Source: a virus
Direction: 5' to 3' (one strand)
IMG/VR virus record: IMGVR_UViG_3300042523_000382
Coordinates: 1 to 51,743 of that record
DNA length: 51,743 nucleotides
Below the pieces are notes generated by a model. The model had not been told where the DNA came from, ran no database searches, and saw nothing but the letters and a program-made list of their open reading frames with translations. The translations under genes and the position numbers were made by a program. How positions within the stretch are numbered: position 1 is the stretch's first letter; each line of letters begins with the position of its first letter. Below are positions 22,376 to 29,488 of the stretch, one piece after another.

Positions 22376-22804
22376 TCACTTGGGCCAATTAGTTATTGCG
22401 TAATGTCTAAAGTCATTCCAGTGCTTGGAGTTTCTGTCGTCCAAGTTGAAGCGCTGTATACAGTCTTTCAGGAATTCTACTTGCTTGCGAGTATACAGGC
22501 GACGACCCTTGGGTACTTTGTTTGGTAACTGAGATTTCCGAGGTGCGGATGTCCTGTAGTTGGTCTTTGGTATCCACCCTTGATGCTCCCACATTCTTAG
22601 TGTACTTGCTGATCGGTTGATTGCTTTTCCTGCTTCGCCAATTGTGAACATTTCTACATCTACGCCATTAATGCGATAATTCTTAGATTGTGCGCCATTA
22701 ATAGTATTGACTGCAATTGGTTTGTTTTTACCTCTATTTTTAGGTGGGCGGGAACCAGGCCAGTCAGGCAATCCTCCCATTAGTTCAATTGGGTCAATCC
22801 CCAT
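22376..22804 (-). CDS. MerR-like helix-turn-helix regulator
   Basis: 142 aa. After a basic, disordered 50 residues comes MFTIGEAGKAINRSASTLRM WEHQGWIP (residues about 51-78), the first two helices of a MerR-type winged helix, then a long loop and GRRLYTRKQVEFLKD, the recognition wing with the RLYT signature. There is no effector domain. It could be a transcriptional regulator or an excisionase-like architectural protein. Its ribosome site lies in one copy of a 17-bp repeat shared with the end of the upstream gene. Confidence 0.75.
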   Translation of the reverse strand: MGIDPIELMGGLPDWPGSRPPKNRGKNKPIAVNTINGAQSKNYRINGVDVEMFTIGEAGKAINRSASTLRMWEHQGWIPKTNYRTSAPRKSQLPNKVPKGRRLYTRKQVEFLKDCIQRFNLDDRNSKHWNDFRHYAITNWPK

Positions 22805-22809
22805 TTTAA

Positions 22810-22849
22810 TCCTCGTAATTAGAAATGTTTAGTCCTCGTAATTAGAAAT
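22810..22849. repeat. 17-bp direct repeat, 23-bp period
   Basis: TCCTCGTAATTAGAAAT occurs at 22810-22826 and 22833-22849. On the minus strand the second copy holds the final codons of the 22829-22993 gene; the first copy forms the leader and GAGGA ribosome site of the MerR-like gene. Confidence 0.9.
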
Positions 22850-22993
22850 ATCATCAGCCAAATTATCACACCATTTGACTAATCGTTCCTGCTCATCTAG
22901 TGAAACACCAGTATCAGGATCGCATAACGCAATGGCTAGGTCTTCAGTGGGACATACAGAGATTACTCGTAAAAGACTAACGATGGCATCCAT
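22829..22993 (-). CDS. 54-aa acidic protein (start uncertain)
   Basis: The frame extends upstream to an ATG at 23140, which would overlap the zinc-ribbon gene by 145 bases. The ATG at 22993 lies 2 bases after that gene's stop and gives MDAIVSLLRVISVCPTEDLA and a helical acidic tail ending NYED. Translation by reinitiation after the zinc-ribbon stop is the simplest reading. However, the 23134 ATG has a good GGGAG site, so a 101-aa form is not excluded. Function unknown. Confidence 0.5.
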   Translation of the reverse strand: MDAIVSLLRVISVCPTEDLAIALCDPDTGVSLDEQERLVKWCDNLADDISNYED

Positions 22994-22995
22994 TG

Positions 22996-23178
22996 TTAGG
23001 ATGAACTCGGAGTCTCCTTCGCGGGCTTCTTGGTTGTCATTATGAACGGGACGACGCCACCAGTGTGTCGGGAACACAGAGGTGGTCCGTTCGTTGGGAT
23101 CATCGTCTCCAGTAGAGAGCCACATTTCGGACATTCCCATCTCCCGGGAGGTACTTGATCGGTTGTTGACTTAGACAT
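22996..23178 (-). CDS. Zinc-ribbon small protein
   Basis: 60 aa from the ATG at 23178, five bases after GGGAGG. One compact zinc motif: WECPKCGSLLETM followed by CSRHTGG, using Cys-X2-Cys and Cys/His. The short basic/Ser tail is disordered. This WxCPxCG form is common for tiny phage proteins in replication regions. It is the upstream partner of the 22829 gene. Confidence 0.65.
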   Translation of the reverse strand: MSKSTTDQVPPGRWECPKCGSLLETMIPTNGPPLCSRHTGGVVPFIMTTKKPAKETPSSS

Positions 23179-23211
23179 GACTGCCTCCCTTTGTTTTAAG
23201 GTTATCATGTA

Positions 23212-23646
23212 TTACTTTTTAGGTTCAATGACCTTAAAAGCCCACGATTCCTTTTCGGAGTACAGTTCCTGGATTTCTGATTGCAATTCGGGGTGTTCCC
23301 AAGCCACGGTAGCGAGGGCATCTTCATCCAACATCTGAACGGTGACGGATATCTGATCCCACAGGTCGTTCTTCTCAGCCCATTCGCGGGCTGACTCATG
23401 GTTCAAGGAAACTGAGACGCGACGCTCGCGCTTTAATTGAATACCACCCTTGGTCTCAATCCACTTGCTTCCCTTATGGTCGGCATACCCATCAGTGTCA
23501 ACTAGCGCCGACAACTCTTTTTTCAATTCGTCGGTACGGGCAGTGGCTAAATCACTGAAGGTCTTTGACTTGAGGTATTCCTCGGTAAGCCTTTGGATGT
23601 AGTTGTCCTCAGACGGTGATGGTTCTTGTCTAATAATTTTGGGCAT
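23212..23646 (-). CDS. Coiled-coil phage protein
   Basis: 144 aa preceded by GGAGGA. A coiled-coil N-terminus (EEYLKSKTFSDLATARTDEL), a strand pair around GSKWIETKGGIQLKRERRVS and a helical tail (ESAREWAEKNDLWDQI). Its layout resembles the 2954-3310 protein and Gp157-like phage proteins, which are often linked to recombination. No catalytic residues are evident. Confidence 0.55.
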   Translation of the reverse strand: MPKIIRQEPSPSEDNYIQRLTEEYLKSKTFSDLATARTDELKKELSALVDTDGYADHKGSKWIETKGGIQLKRERRVSVSLNHESAREWAEKNDLWDQISVTVQMLDEDALATVAWEHPELQSEIQELYSEKESWAFKVIEPKK

Positions 23647-23685
23647 TTGGTCCTCCTGGGTTGATTTGTAAATATAGCGCGCAGA

Positions 23686-24603
23686 TTACCAATTCGGCAT
23701 TTGCGTTGAGTTTATTAATCCGAGTTCTATTTCATTATTGGTCATGTCACCAATGTCTTTGGCGGTAGTTCCCGAATAATCCCACCACCATACACCTTTG
23801 CGGAAGTATGGCAAGGATTTAAAGAACTTCTTTGATGATTGTTTTCCAGCATCATCGTTATCCATTGCGATGATTACCTTGTCAGCAACTGATGCTAAGA
23901 GACCGATCTGCTTAGAACTAACAGCCGCCCCAAAAGTCGCTAAGGCTTGTGGCTTGTCAAAGACACTGGCAAAGCGCACAACATCAAGTGGGGATTCCAC
24001 CAAGATTGCTGTACCGCCCTTGAAGCGTTCAATGCCAAACAGGCTCTCAGATTTCTTGACACCAACTGGGAAGTTGCGAACCCAGTCCTTAGCCTTGGTC
24101 TGCCATCCCTGTAGGTCGCCAAACTGGTTAACGATAGGGATAATCCAAGCGGCTCGCTCCGTATCCCATCGGATACCATGACTTCGGGCTTGGTCGGGGT
24201 CAATTGCTCGCTTCCTGAGTTCTGTCTCGGGCGCGGCACCAAACTTTGAAAATGAAATCCAATCAACTTCGGGTTTCTTTTTAACAACTTCTACCTCAGA
24301 AGTAAGTCTTTCTAAGTTGCGGTCAATCAGAAAGTGATGGACAGCCATAATCGCATCTGGTTCTCCAGTTAATTCTGAGACCAGCATGCTCAATGTTCCG
24401 CGGGCACCGCATGAGAAACAAATCCATAGACCAGTCTCTGCACTCATGCTCCATGATGGGGAACCATCATCGCGTCCCGTGACGCGCTTATGCACGGGAC
24501 AGCGTCCTGAGATTTCCTTGCCCTCGGCACGGCGAATATCTACGCCGAGTGATTTGAGGACATTCCCAAGATCAGTCAAATGCGTCTCCGACACCATAGC
24601 CAT
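23686..24603 (-). CDS. DnaG-type primase (CHC2 zinc finger and TOPRIM)
   Basis: 305 aa, overlapping the helicase stop by 32 bases; GGAGG lies 9 bases before the ATG. The N-terminal zinc site is CPVH...CFSCG (C35, H38, C62, C65), matching CHC2 primases. The TOPRIM domain has LVESPLDV with the catalytic Glu and AMDNDDAGKQS with the acidic pair. It lacks a long C-terminal helicase-binding domain, so it acts alongside the separate DnaB-like helicase. It synthesises RNA primers for the phage polymerase. Confidence 0.88.
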   Translation of the reverse strand: MAMVSETHLTDLGNVLKSLGVDIRRAEGKEISGRCPVHKRVTGRDDGSPSWSMSAETGLWICFSCGARGTLSMLVSELTGEPDAIMAVHHFLIDRNLERLTSEVEVVKKKPEVDWISFSKFGAAPETELRKRAIDPDQARSHGIRWDTERAAWIIPIVNQFGDLQGWQTKAKDWVRNFPVGVKKSESLFGIERFKGGTAILVESPLDVVRFASVFDKPQALATFGAAVSSKQIGLLASVADKVIIAMDNDDAGKQSSKKFFKSLPYFRKGVWWWDYSGTTAKDIGDMTNNEIELGLINSTQMPNW

Positions 24604-25825
24604 CCGCAGTCACCTCCGAGAAGTCCATGTTCTCCCAGTCCCACTTGATATGTACTTCACCTGTGGGTGCGGAACGAGCCGCGACTACGCGAATGATTGC
24701 TTGATCGTCTAAGTCAGGGTTACGCTCAACGCCGAGTACTAGGTCTGCGTCTTGCACGAACGACGATGAGTAACCAATTGCGTCGGTAGTAATTGCTCGC
24801 GTCTTCTTGTTACCAAGTTTCCAACCAAGAGCCTGCGTCGTTGCCACAACAGGAATGTCAAGTTTCTGAGACATACGCTTTAGACCACGGGTGATATTGG
24901 TTAATGCCTGCGGGCTTCCTTTGGCTTCACCTTCCTCATCGTCCATGAGATACACACCGTCAACGATCAATAAGTCAGGTGAGTACTCCTTGACCTTGCC
25001 CGTAAGGGCTGAGATAGTCGTGAGTGACGAGGTGTCTTCACTGAAGATAAACGGTTGCATGTTCTTGCGTTGCATGAGGGAGCGACGAATGCGTTCCATT
25101 TCTTTGTTATCTAACTCACCACGAAGAATCTTGTTGAATGGGGTCTTGGAGATGATTGCGTCGTAACGCGCTTCTTGTTCCTCAATGCTCATTTCAAACG
25201 AAACGAACATGGGAATCTTGCCATGGATGTGGCAAGAGTTAGCAATGATAAGAGCAAACAAAGACTTACCACGCTTTGGCTCACCCACGAATACAACGAA
25301 CTGTTGCGGTCTGAGACCTGAAGTAATTCTGTCTAAACCAAAGAACCCTGTTGGGATACCGCGCAGGGAGTTTGGTGTGCTACGCATTTCTTCGTAGCGC
25401 ATAACGCGAGTTTCCCAGTTTTGGATGATGTCAATATCCCGCATGCGGGACACTTCAACCGCGGCTGTTTGGATACCAACCGTCAGTGTGTCTAGGGCAT
25501 CTTTGGTACGACCAACATTCAACAATGGCATTGTTGTTGAGATGACCTCAATCAAACGGTGCTGAGTATGCGCCTGAAAGATTTCCTCAATGAGTCGTGA
25601 GAATGTTTCAGCCTCGGCGTCATACAACTGGATGTCGGCGTACTGTGACTTGAATACACGCGCTGTTGGTACGGCATTGTGTTCTCGGTAAAAGCCCGTA
25701 AGCCAATGCCACACGCCCTGCCATGTATCTGAGAAGTGTTCTTCCTTGACTCCAGATTTTAACGGCGTTGCAATATCTGCTGTTTGGATGATCTTTGAAA
25801 CTAGGAGATGTTCGGGGGACGACAT
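24572..25825 (-). CDS. DnaB-like replicative helicase
   Basis: About 417 aa from the ATG at 25825, 2 bases after the upstream stop; a GTG at 25834 is also possible. The N-terminal domain is helical. The RecA-like motor carries Walker A GEPKRGKS, SFEMSIEEQEARYDA (motif with Glu), Walker B LLIVDGVYLM and a QALG region before the arginine-finger zone. GIPTGFFGLDRITSGLRPQQ is the classic DnaB lead-in to Walker A. It would be loaded by the DnaC-like protein at 26262-26855. Confidence 0.88.
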   Translation of the reverse strand: MSSPEHLLVSKIIQTADIATPLKSGVKEEHFSDTWQGVWHWLTGFYREHNAVPTARVFKSQYADIQLYDAEAETFSRLIEEIFQAHTQHRLIEVISTTMPLLNVGRTKDALDTLTVGIQTAAVEVSRMRDIDIIQNWETRVMRYEEMRSTPNSLRGIPTGFFGLDRITSGLRPQQFVVFVGEPKRGKSLFALIIANSCHIHGKIPMFVSFEMSIEEQEARYDAIISKTPFNKILRGELDNKEMERIRRSLMQRKNMQPFIFSEDTSSLTTISALTGKVKEYSPDLLIVDGVYLMDDEEGEAKGSPQALTNITRGLKRMSQKLDIPVVATTQALGWKLGNKKTRAITTDAIGYSSSFVQDADLVLGVERNPDLDDQAIIRVVAARSAPTGEVHIKWDWENMDFSEVTADGYGVGDAFD

Positions 25826-25827
25826 GA

Positions 25828-26262
25828 TTACCACGCTCTTTCGGAACCAAGCACTGTAGCGCGTATCCCAATGATTGCTTGCTGTTCTTGGGTGGCAACA
25901 TAAATAACATGAATACTTCTGTTGAAGCGTAGGTCTTCTGCCAATGTTTCAATGTCAGGGTAAGCCTCTACCGAAGTAGAAACACCTTTGCGGATTAACC
26001 AATGCTCAATTTCGGGAACTGCCTCAACTGGCATGAGCGTGTAAATCAATGTGCCAATACCACGGCGGTTTACTGAATCAATTAGAGACTTCAGTGGTAG
26101 TTCGTTTGGCTTCATGGTGTTAACCAGTGTGGGCATGTCTTTGGCTTTTGATGCAAACCAGTTGCGTACTGACTTTGCACCTTTTGGGTAACTTGCTAAG
26201 ACTCCCTCAAACAAAACTGCTTGCTGGATTGGTGCGTATGGGGCTAGGTCATTGCCCTGCAT
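25828..26262 (-). CDS. Hypothetical replication-block protein
   Basis: 144 aa, alpha/beta (GIGTLIYTLMPVEAVPEIEH, SIHVIYVATQEQQAIIGIRA). It reads like a small Rossmann or receiver-type fold but with no motif I can name. It lies between the loader and the helicase, overlaps the loader stop by one base, and is followed at once by the helicase. A helicase accessory is the likely role; this is inference. Confidence 0.5.
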   Translation of the reverse strand: MQGNDLAPYAPIQQAVLFEGVLASYPKGAKSVRNWFASKAKDMPTLVNTMKPNELPLKSLIDSVNRRGIGTLIYTLMPVEAVPEIEHWLIRKGVSTSVEAYPDIETLAEDLRFNRSIHVIYVATQEQQAIIGIRATVLGSERAW

Positions 26263-26855
26263 CAGGACACCGTGCTGATCGTCATGTCCTCTAGAACAGT
26301 TGCAACACGATCACCGTAGCGCCGAACAAATTCGGTTGGGGACAGGCATGTTGTAATGATTGTTTTACGAAGGTCCTCATTGCGTCGGCGCAATAAACTC
26401 CCGATTTCATGTTGTGAGAATTCAGTTGATCGTTCATCCCCAACTGCATCAAGCACGACAATGTCAAAAACACCCTTGAGGTACTTGACGATGTGTGGCA
26501 TGGAGTACATCTCGGGAAGTTCGTTATCGTTGTCAAACTGGTCCTTGAGCATCTCAACATAGCGATCTGCCGTAATGAACCGACCTGAAGCAGATTTGTT
26601 TGTGAGGATGTCCCGCAAGATAGATACTGCGATTGGGGTCTTGCCAGCACCGCTTGGTCCATGCAAAAACAAACCGTTGGATTCACCGCTGATGAACTTA
26701 GCGATGGCGTTAAAGGTCTTGTCTGAAATCAGAGATTCTTCGTACTGGGCGTCTTTCCAACGCGGTGGGAAGTTGGCCCATGCAAGTCGCTCCTCAAGAG
26801 GTCGGTTCTGCCACCATCGTGCTGATTTCCATTCGGTCGGCGGTGCTGAGGTCAT
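26262..26855 (-). CDS. DnaC-like helicase-loader ATPase
   Basis: 197 aa. Walker A is GPSGAGKT (residues 66-73), Walker B is IVVLDAVGDE, then LRRRNEDLRKTIITTCLSP as sensor 1 and FVRRYGDRVATVLE with the arginine finger region. The N-terminus is short and Trp-rich, for contact with helicase or initiator. This is the DnaC/IstB-type AAA+ fold and corresponds by position to lambda P. Its start overlaps the initiator stop by four bases. Confidence 0.8.
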   Translation of the reverse strand: MTSAPPTEWKSARWWQNRPLEERLAWANFPPRWKDAQYEESLISDKTFNAIAKFISGESNGLFLHGPSGAGKTPIAVSILRDILTNKSASGRFITADRYVEMLKDQFDNDNELPEMYSMPHIVKYLKGVFDIVVLDAVGDERSTEFSQHEIGSLLRRRNEDLRKTIITTCLSPTEFVRRYGDRVATVLEDMTISTVS

Positions 26856-28102
26856 GTTGTGGTTCTCCTTGTGAGTTGATAATTAACTACGGCTTGCTTG
26901 AGTGATGGTGCTAACTCACGCAAGTTCTTGCGGGCAAGAATATCTTCGGGGATGGCAATCCCTGCGTCGGTCAAGATACTACGCACAGGAGCCAGTTCGT
27001 TGTCAAGCACTGTCGTGCAGTTTGTGATGAGGAAGGATGCTGACTGGATTAAAGTATCAAAAAACGAGATGTCTTCAAATGCCACTTCTGCGATACCCAC
27101 CAGCAACTCGGGGTATCTGTACGCGACATCCATCCCTCGCCTCCAAATAATCTTTTGCATTTTTTGATTAATGTCTTCGTCCCATGGGAGATCGGAGCCA
27201 TGCTGAAAATCGTCGGATACCCACCCCAGTATCGGGGAGTTCTGCGAGACCCCCGTCATTTTGGACATCATCCCTGTTTGGACTTCTCGGGAACAAAAGA
27301 CTCGCCATGGCGCTGGGGATTCAATGTTCCGTGATAGGGCAAAGAATTCCTCGGTCATCTTGGTCAGGTCGGGGACCTTGACCCCAGCGTTGATTAGGCG
27401 CTTGATCTGAGCGCGGAATGCTGGGCGCTCCCCCGTGGGGGTTATCTTCCCACCAACCCTGCGGGCGGTGAGTTCAAAGTGGTCTAGGACTTGTGAGACT
27501 TCGCTGGTTGTTTTCTTCAGGGCGATGGTCTCATCCCATGGTCGGTCGTTGTCGGGGTCAGCACCAAAAGTGGGCATAGGTTCTCCTTGTTGTTTTTTCG
27601 GGCGAAGCCCACAAAGGAAAATGTCGTTAGACATTTTCCTTTGTACTATATCTAAAGTACTATCTATAGAGACGCGTTCCCCCTGCTCACAGCCTCGTGG
27701 GGGGTTCACTGGTGACCCCCCTGGTAGGTCACTGGTGACCCCCCCTTTGGGGGTAGGCAGGTCACTGGTGACCCCACCTTTGCGTAGGGCTAGGTCACTG
27801 GTGAACCCCCCTTTGGGCTTGCGGTAATTGACAATTATGCTCTTCCCACGGTTCGCTGAAAGTATGGTTGATGTTACTACTTTGTGTAACTCTAACCACT
27901 TAATTGATCGTTTAACCGTAGAAGGTGACAGTCCTGAGATTCCTGAGATGTCGTCAATTGTCATAATCGGATTGCCGTCAAAAGGGGTCAAGCGGATGAT
28001 GCACATGAGGATATGGGAGTGGGTCGGATTGCCCTTTTTGGTGATCAAATCAATCGCCCATATTGGGACCGCGGCAAACGGTCCGTTAAGTTTTCTAGAC
28101 AT
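26852..28102 (-). CDS. Winged-helix replication initiator, lambda O-like
   Basis: 416 aa preceded by GAGGAG. The N-terminal 90 residues hold a winged helix-turn-helix (MTIDDISGISGLSPSTVKRS). Residues about 95-135 are low-complexity with three KGGxTSDL repeats, caused by the iterons in the DNA. The C-terminal part (residues about 190-416) is helical and would contact the loader, as in lambda O. The gene contains the putative origin at 27611-27817. Homology to O is by architecture, not sequence. Confidence 0.65.
   Translation of the reverse strand: MSRKLNGPFAAVPIWAIDLITKKGNPTHSHILMCIIRLTPFDGNPIMTIDDISGISGLSPSTVKRSIKWLELHKVVTSTILSANRGKSIIVNYRKPKGGFTSDLALRKGGVTSDLPTPKGGVTSDLPGGSPVNPPRGCEQGERVSIDSTLDIVQRKMSNDIFLCGLRPKKQQGEPMPTFGADPDNDRPWDETIALKKTTSEVSQVLDHFELTARRVGGKITPTGERPAFRAQIKRLINAGVKVPDLTKMTEEFFALSRNIESPAPWRVFCSREVQTGMMSKMTGVSQNSPILGWVSDDFQHGSDLPWDEDINQKMQKIIWRRGMDVAYRYPELLVGIAEVAFEDISFFDTLIQSASFLITNCTTVLDNELAPVRSILTDAGIAIPEDILARKNLRELAPSLKQAVVNYQLTRRTTT
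27611..27644. repeat. Perfect 15-bp inverted repeat, 4-nt loop
   Basis: ACAAAGGAAAATGTC (27611-27625) and GACATTTTCCTTTGT (27630-27644) are fully complementary around GTTA. It lies inside coding sequence, so it is not a terminator by position; it probably belongs to the origin. Confidence 0.9.
27704..27806. repeat. Four origin iterons GGTCAC-TG-GTGACC
   Basis: The 10-bp core TCACTGGTGA lies at 27706-27715, 27729-27738, 27762-27771 and 27795-27804, spaced 23, 33 and 33 bases, close to two and three helical turns. The 14-bp dyad is perfect at 27727-27740 and 27760-27773 and has one changed base pair in the outer two copies. Copies 2-4 also share a trailing CCCxCCTTTG. Confidence 0.9.
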
Positions 28103-28249
28103 GGTGGCTCCTCGTGGTGTCGGAAAGCATACACAAGAAAAGGGGGAGAAGGTGTTGCGTACACTGATTTCTTTCTGTATGATCTAAACACCGAGTTGGT
28201 GGTTCTCCTCGGGTGTCGCTGATCTCCTTGCTCAGCGTGGTGGTTATGG

Positions 28250-28290
28250 ATGGGGCGCTATAGTGTAGAGTTATGCTATAAGCGCCCCAT
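28250..28290. promoter_or_regulatory. Near-perfect dyad in the divergent intergenic region
   Basis: ATGGGGCGCTATAG (28250-28263) and CTATAAGCGCCCCAT (28276-28290) are complementary except for one extra A. The dyad lies 20 bases before the dps ATG and overlaps TATA-like hexamers, in the 208-base region between the initiator (minus) and dps (plus). It could be an operator or a leader hairpin; the exact promoter cannot be fixed by eye. Confidence 0.5.
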
Positions 28291-28310
28291 TCCATACAAG
28301 GAGTCCACAC

Positions 28311-28754
28311 ATGGCGACAGCCCCAGCCCTTACCAAATCCCTCAAAACCCTGTTATCTGACACCGTCACTTTCTACTTCATGGCGCACGGATTTCACTGG
28401 AATGTTGAGGGTTCTGACTTCAGCCAGTACCACGGTCTCTTCGCAGAAATCTATGAAGATGCATATGCGATGATTGACCCAGTGGCTGAGAACATCCGCA
28501 AACTGGATGATTATGCGCCGTTCAATCTTCAGAAGTTTATTGATCTTCGGACACTTGAATTCAAAGAAGTAAGTCCGAATCCTAAGGCAATGTCAACGGC
28601 ATTGTTGAAGGCTAACGAGGCGCTGATCACTCAGTTAAATGCCTCATTCAAAGAAGCAAACAAAGCCGACCAGCAGGGTATTGCAAACTTCTTATCCGAG
28701 AGGGTTGACAGTCAAATGAAATGGTCATGGCAACTACGAGCATCGGTTAAGTGA
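28311..28754 (+). CDS. dps: Dps-family ferroxidase / DNA-protection protein
   Basis: 147 aa. The four ferroxidase ligands are present with the canonical spacing: H29 in HWNVEG, H41, D56 and E60, equivalent to H51/H63/D78/E82 of E. coli Dps. The first helix motif (FYFMAHGFHWNVEGSDFSQY) and the last helix are intact. Dps dodecamers oxidise iron with peroxide and many coat DNA; the N-terminal tail here is short with two lysines, so DNA binding is uncertain. AAGGAG precedes the ATG. It leads the divergent plus-strand cassette. Confidence 0.88.
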   Translation: MATAPALTKSLKTLLSDTVTFYFMAHGFHWNVEGSDFSQYHGLFAEIYEDAYAMIDPVAENIRKLDDYAPFNLQKFIDLRTLEFKEVSPNPKAMSTALLKANEALITQLNASFKEANKADQQGIANFLSERVDSQMKWSWQLRASVK

Positions 28755-28764
28755 GGTAACCATC

Positions 28765-29055
28765 ATGGTTGAAAAGAATAAATACACACGCAGTGGGGAA
28801 ACCTTCTCGGGTTATAACAAGCCGAAGGCAACACCTGATCATCCCAGCAAATCACATGCGGTCCTTGCAAAGCAGGGAGAGACCGTCAAGTTGATTAGGT
28901 TTGGTGAGCAAGGCGCCGAGACAGCAGGAAAACCCAAAGAGGGAGAGTCTGAGCGTATGAAGGATAAGCGCGCATCGTTTAAGGCTCGCCACGGTAAGAA
29001 TATTGCTAGGGGTAAGATGAGCGCGGCATATTGGGCCGACAAGGTGAAATGGTAA
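28765..29055 (+). CDS. Conserved small phage protein (DUF5872-like)
   Basis: 96 aa, strongly basic. Core signature: VKLIRFGEQGAETAGKPKEG, then KDKRASFKARHGKNIARGKM and the terminal SAAYWADKVKW. I recall this RFGxQG...RARHxKNI...AxYWAxKVKW pattern from cyanophage and other aquatic-phage proteins of unknown function (DUF5872). The Arg/Lys content suggests nucleic-acid or capsid binding. Ends in a TAATG overlap with the next gene. Confidence 0.7.
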   Translation: MVEKNKYTRSGETFSGYNKPKATPDHPSKSHAVLAKQGETVKLIRFGEQGAETAGKPKEGESERMKDKRASFKARHGKNIARGKMSAAYWADKVKW

Positions 29056-29318
29056 TGGCTCCCCGTAAAGCAGAAAACCCAAAGAGAACAGCAAAGTATT
29101 ACCGAGATCATCCTGAGGCTCGGGAGAAAAAGGCTGAGACAGATAAGAAATTTAACGCTAAGCCCGAACAGAAAGAGAAGCGCCGCGAACTCTCAGAAGA
29201 GCGACGCAAGCGTGGCATCATGGGTAAAGGCGGAGATGATCTGTCCCATACCAAAGATGGTAAATTAGTTAAGGAAGACCCATCTAAGAATCGCGCCCGT
29301 AACCGAGGAAAAAAGTAA
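29055..29318 (+). CDS. Basic conserved phage protein
   Basis: 87 aa from the TAATG overlap at 29055. Almost entirely charged: AKYYRDHPEAREKKAETDKK, then RRELSEERRKRGIMGKGGDD and DLSHTKDGKLVKE near the end. Similar proteins with the KGGDDLSHT motif recur in aquatic phages as I remember them. It probably folds only on binding DNA or another protein. Confidence 0.65.
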   Translation: MAPRKAENPKRTAKYYRDHPEAREKKAETDKKFNAKPEQKEKRRELSEERRKRGIMGKGGDDLSHTKDGKLVKEDPSKNRARNRGKK

Positions 29319-29320
29319 TC

Positions 29321-29488
29321 ATGGCTGCTAAAAAGAAGGTATGGGAAACCAAAGACCCCACTAAGTCTGATAAGAAACTAACCCCCGATCAGAAGGCTAA
29401 GGCAAAAGCCGCCGCCAAGGCCGCAGGCCGGCCTTACCCTAATCTTGTTGACAATATGAATGCATCTAAGAAAAAAAGTGGTAAGTAG
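29321..29488 (+). CDS. 55-aa Lys/Ala-rich conserved protein
   Basis: Too short for routine calling. N-terminus MAAKKKVWETKDPTKSDKKL, centre AKAKAAAKAAGRPYPNLVDN. The AAGRPYPNLVDNM motif is one I associate with tiny proteins of cyanophages and other aquatic phages. The stop overlaps the GTG of the next gene as TAGTG. Probably a small nucleic-acid-associated protein. Confidence 0.65.
   Translation: MAAKKKVWETKDPTKSDKKLTPDQKAKAKAAAKAAGRPYPNLVDNMNASKKKSGK

Larger units (their letters stand above)
27611..27817. other. Putative lambda-type replication origin inside the initiator gene
   Basis: From right to left the segment holds four dyad iterons (27704-27806), an AT-rich stretch (27645-27670) and a perfect 15-bp inverted repeat (27611-27644). 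In lambda, four iterons, an AT-rich stretch and a palindrome lie in that order within gene O. The codons read as a low-complexity linker here, so DNA structure rather than protein appears to be conserved. A DnaC-like loader and DnaB-like helicase follow. Confidence 0.75.

Noticed and set aside
27704-27806. CRISPR-like array
   Set aside because: Repeats are short dyads at 23-33 base spacing inside a coding gene, with no unique spacers; they fit origin iterons.
28103-28249. Exact -35/-10 promoters for the two divergent operons
   Set aside because: Several TATA-like hexamers exist but none has a convincing -35 at proper spacing; actinobacterial promoters are too degenerate to call by eye.
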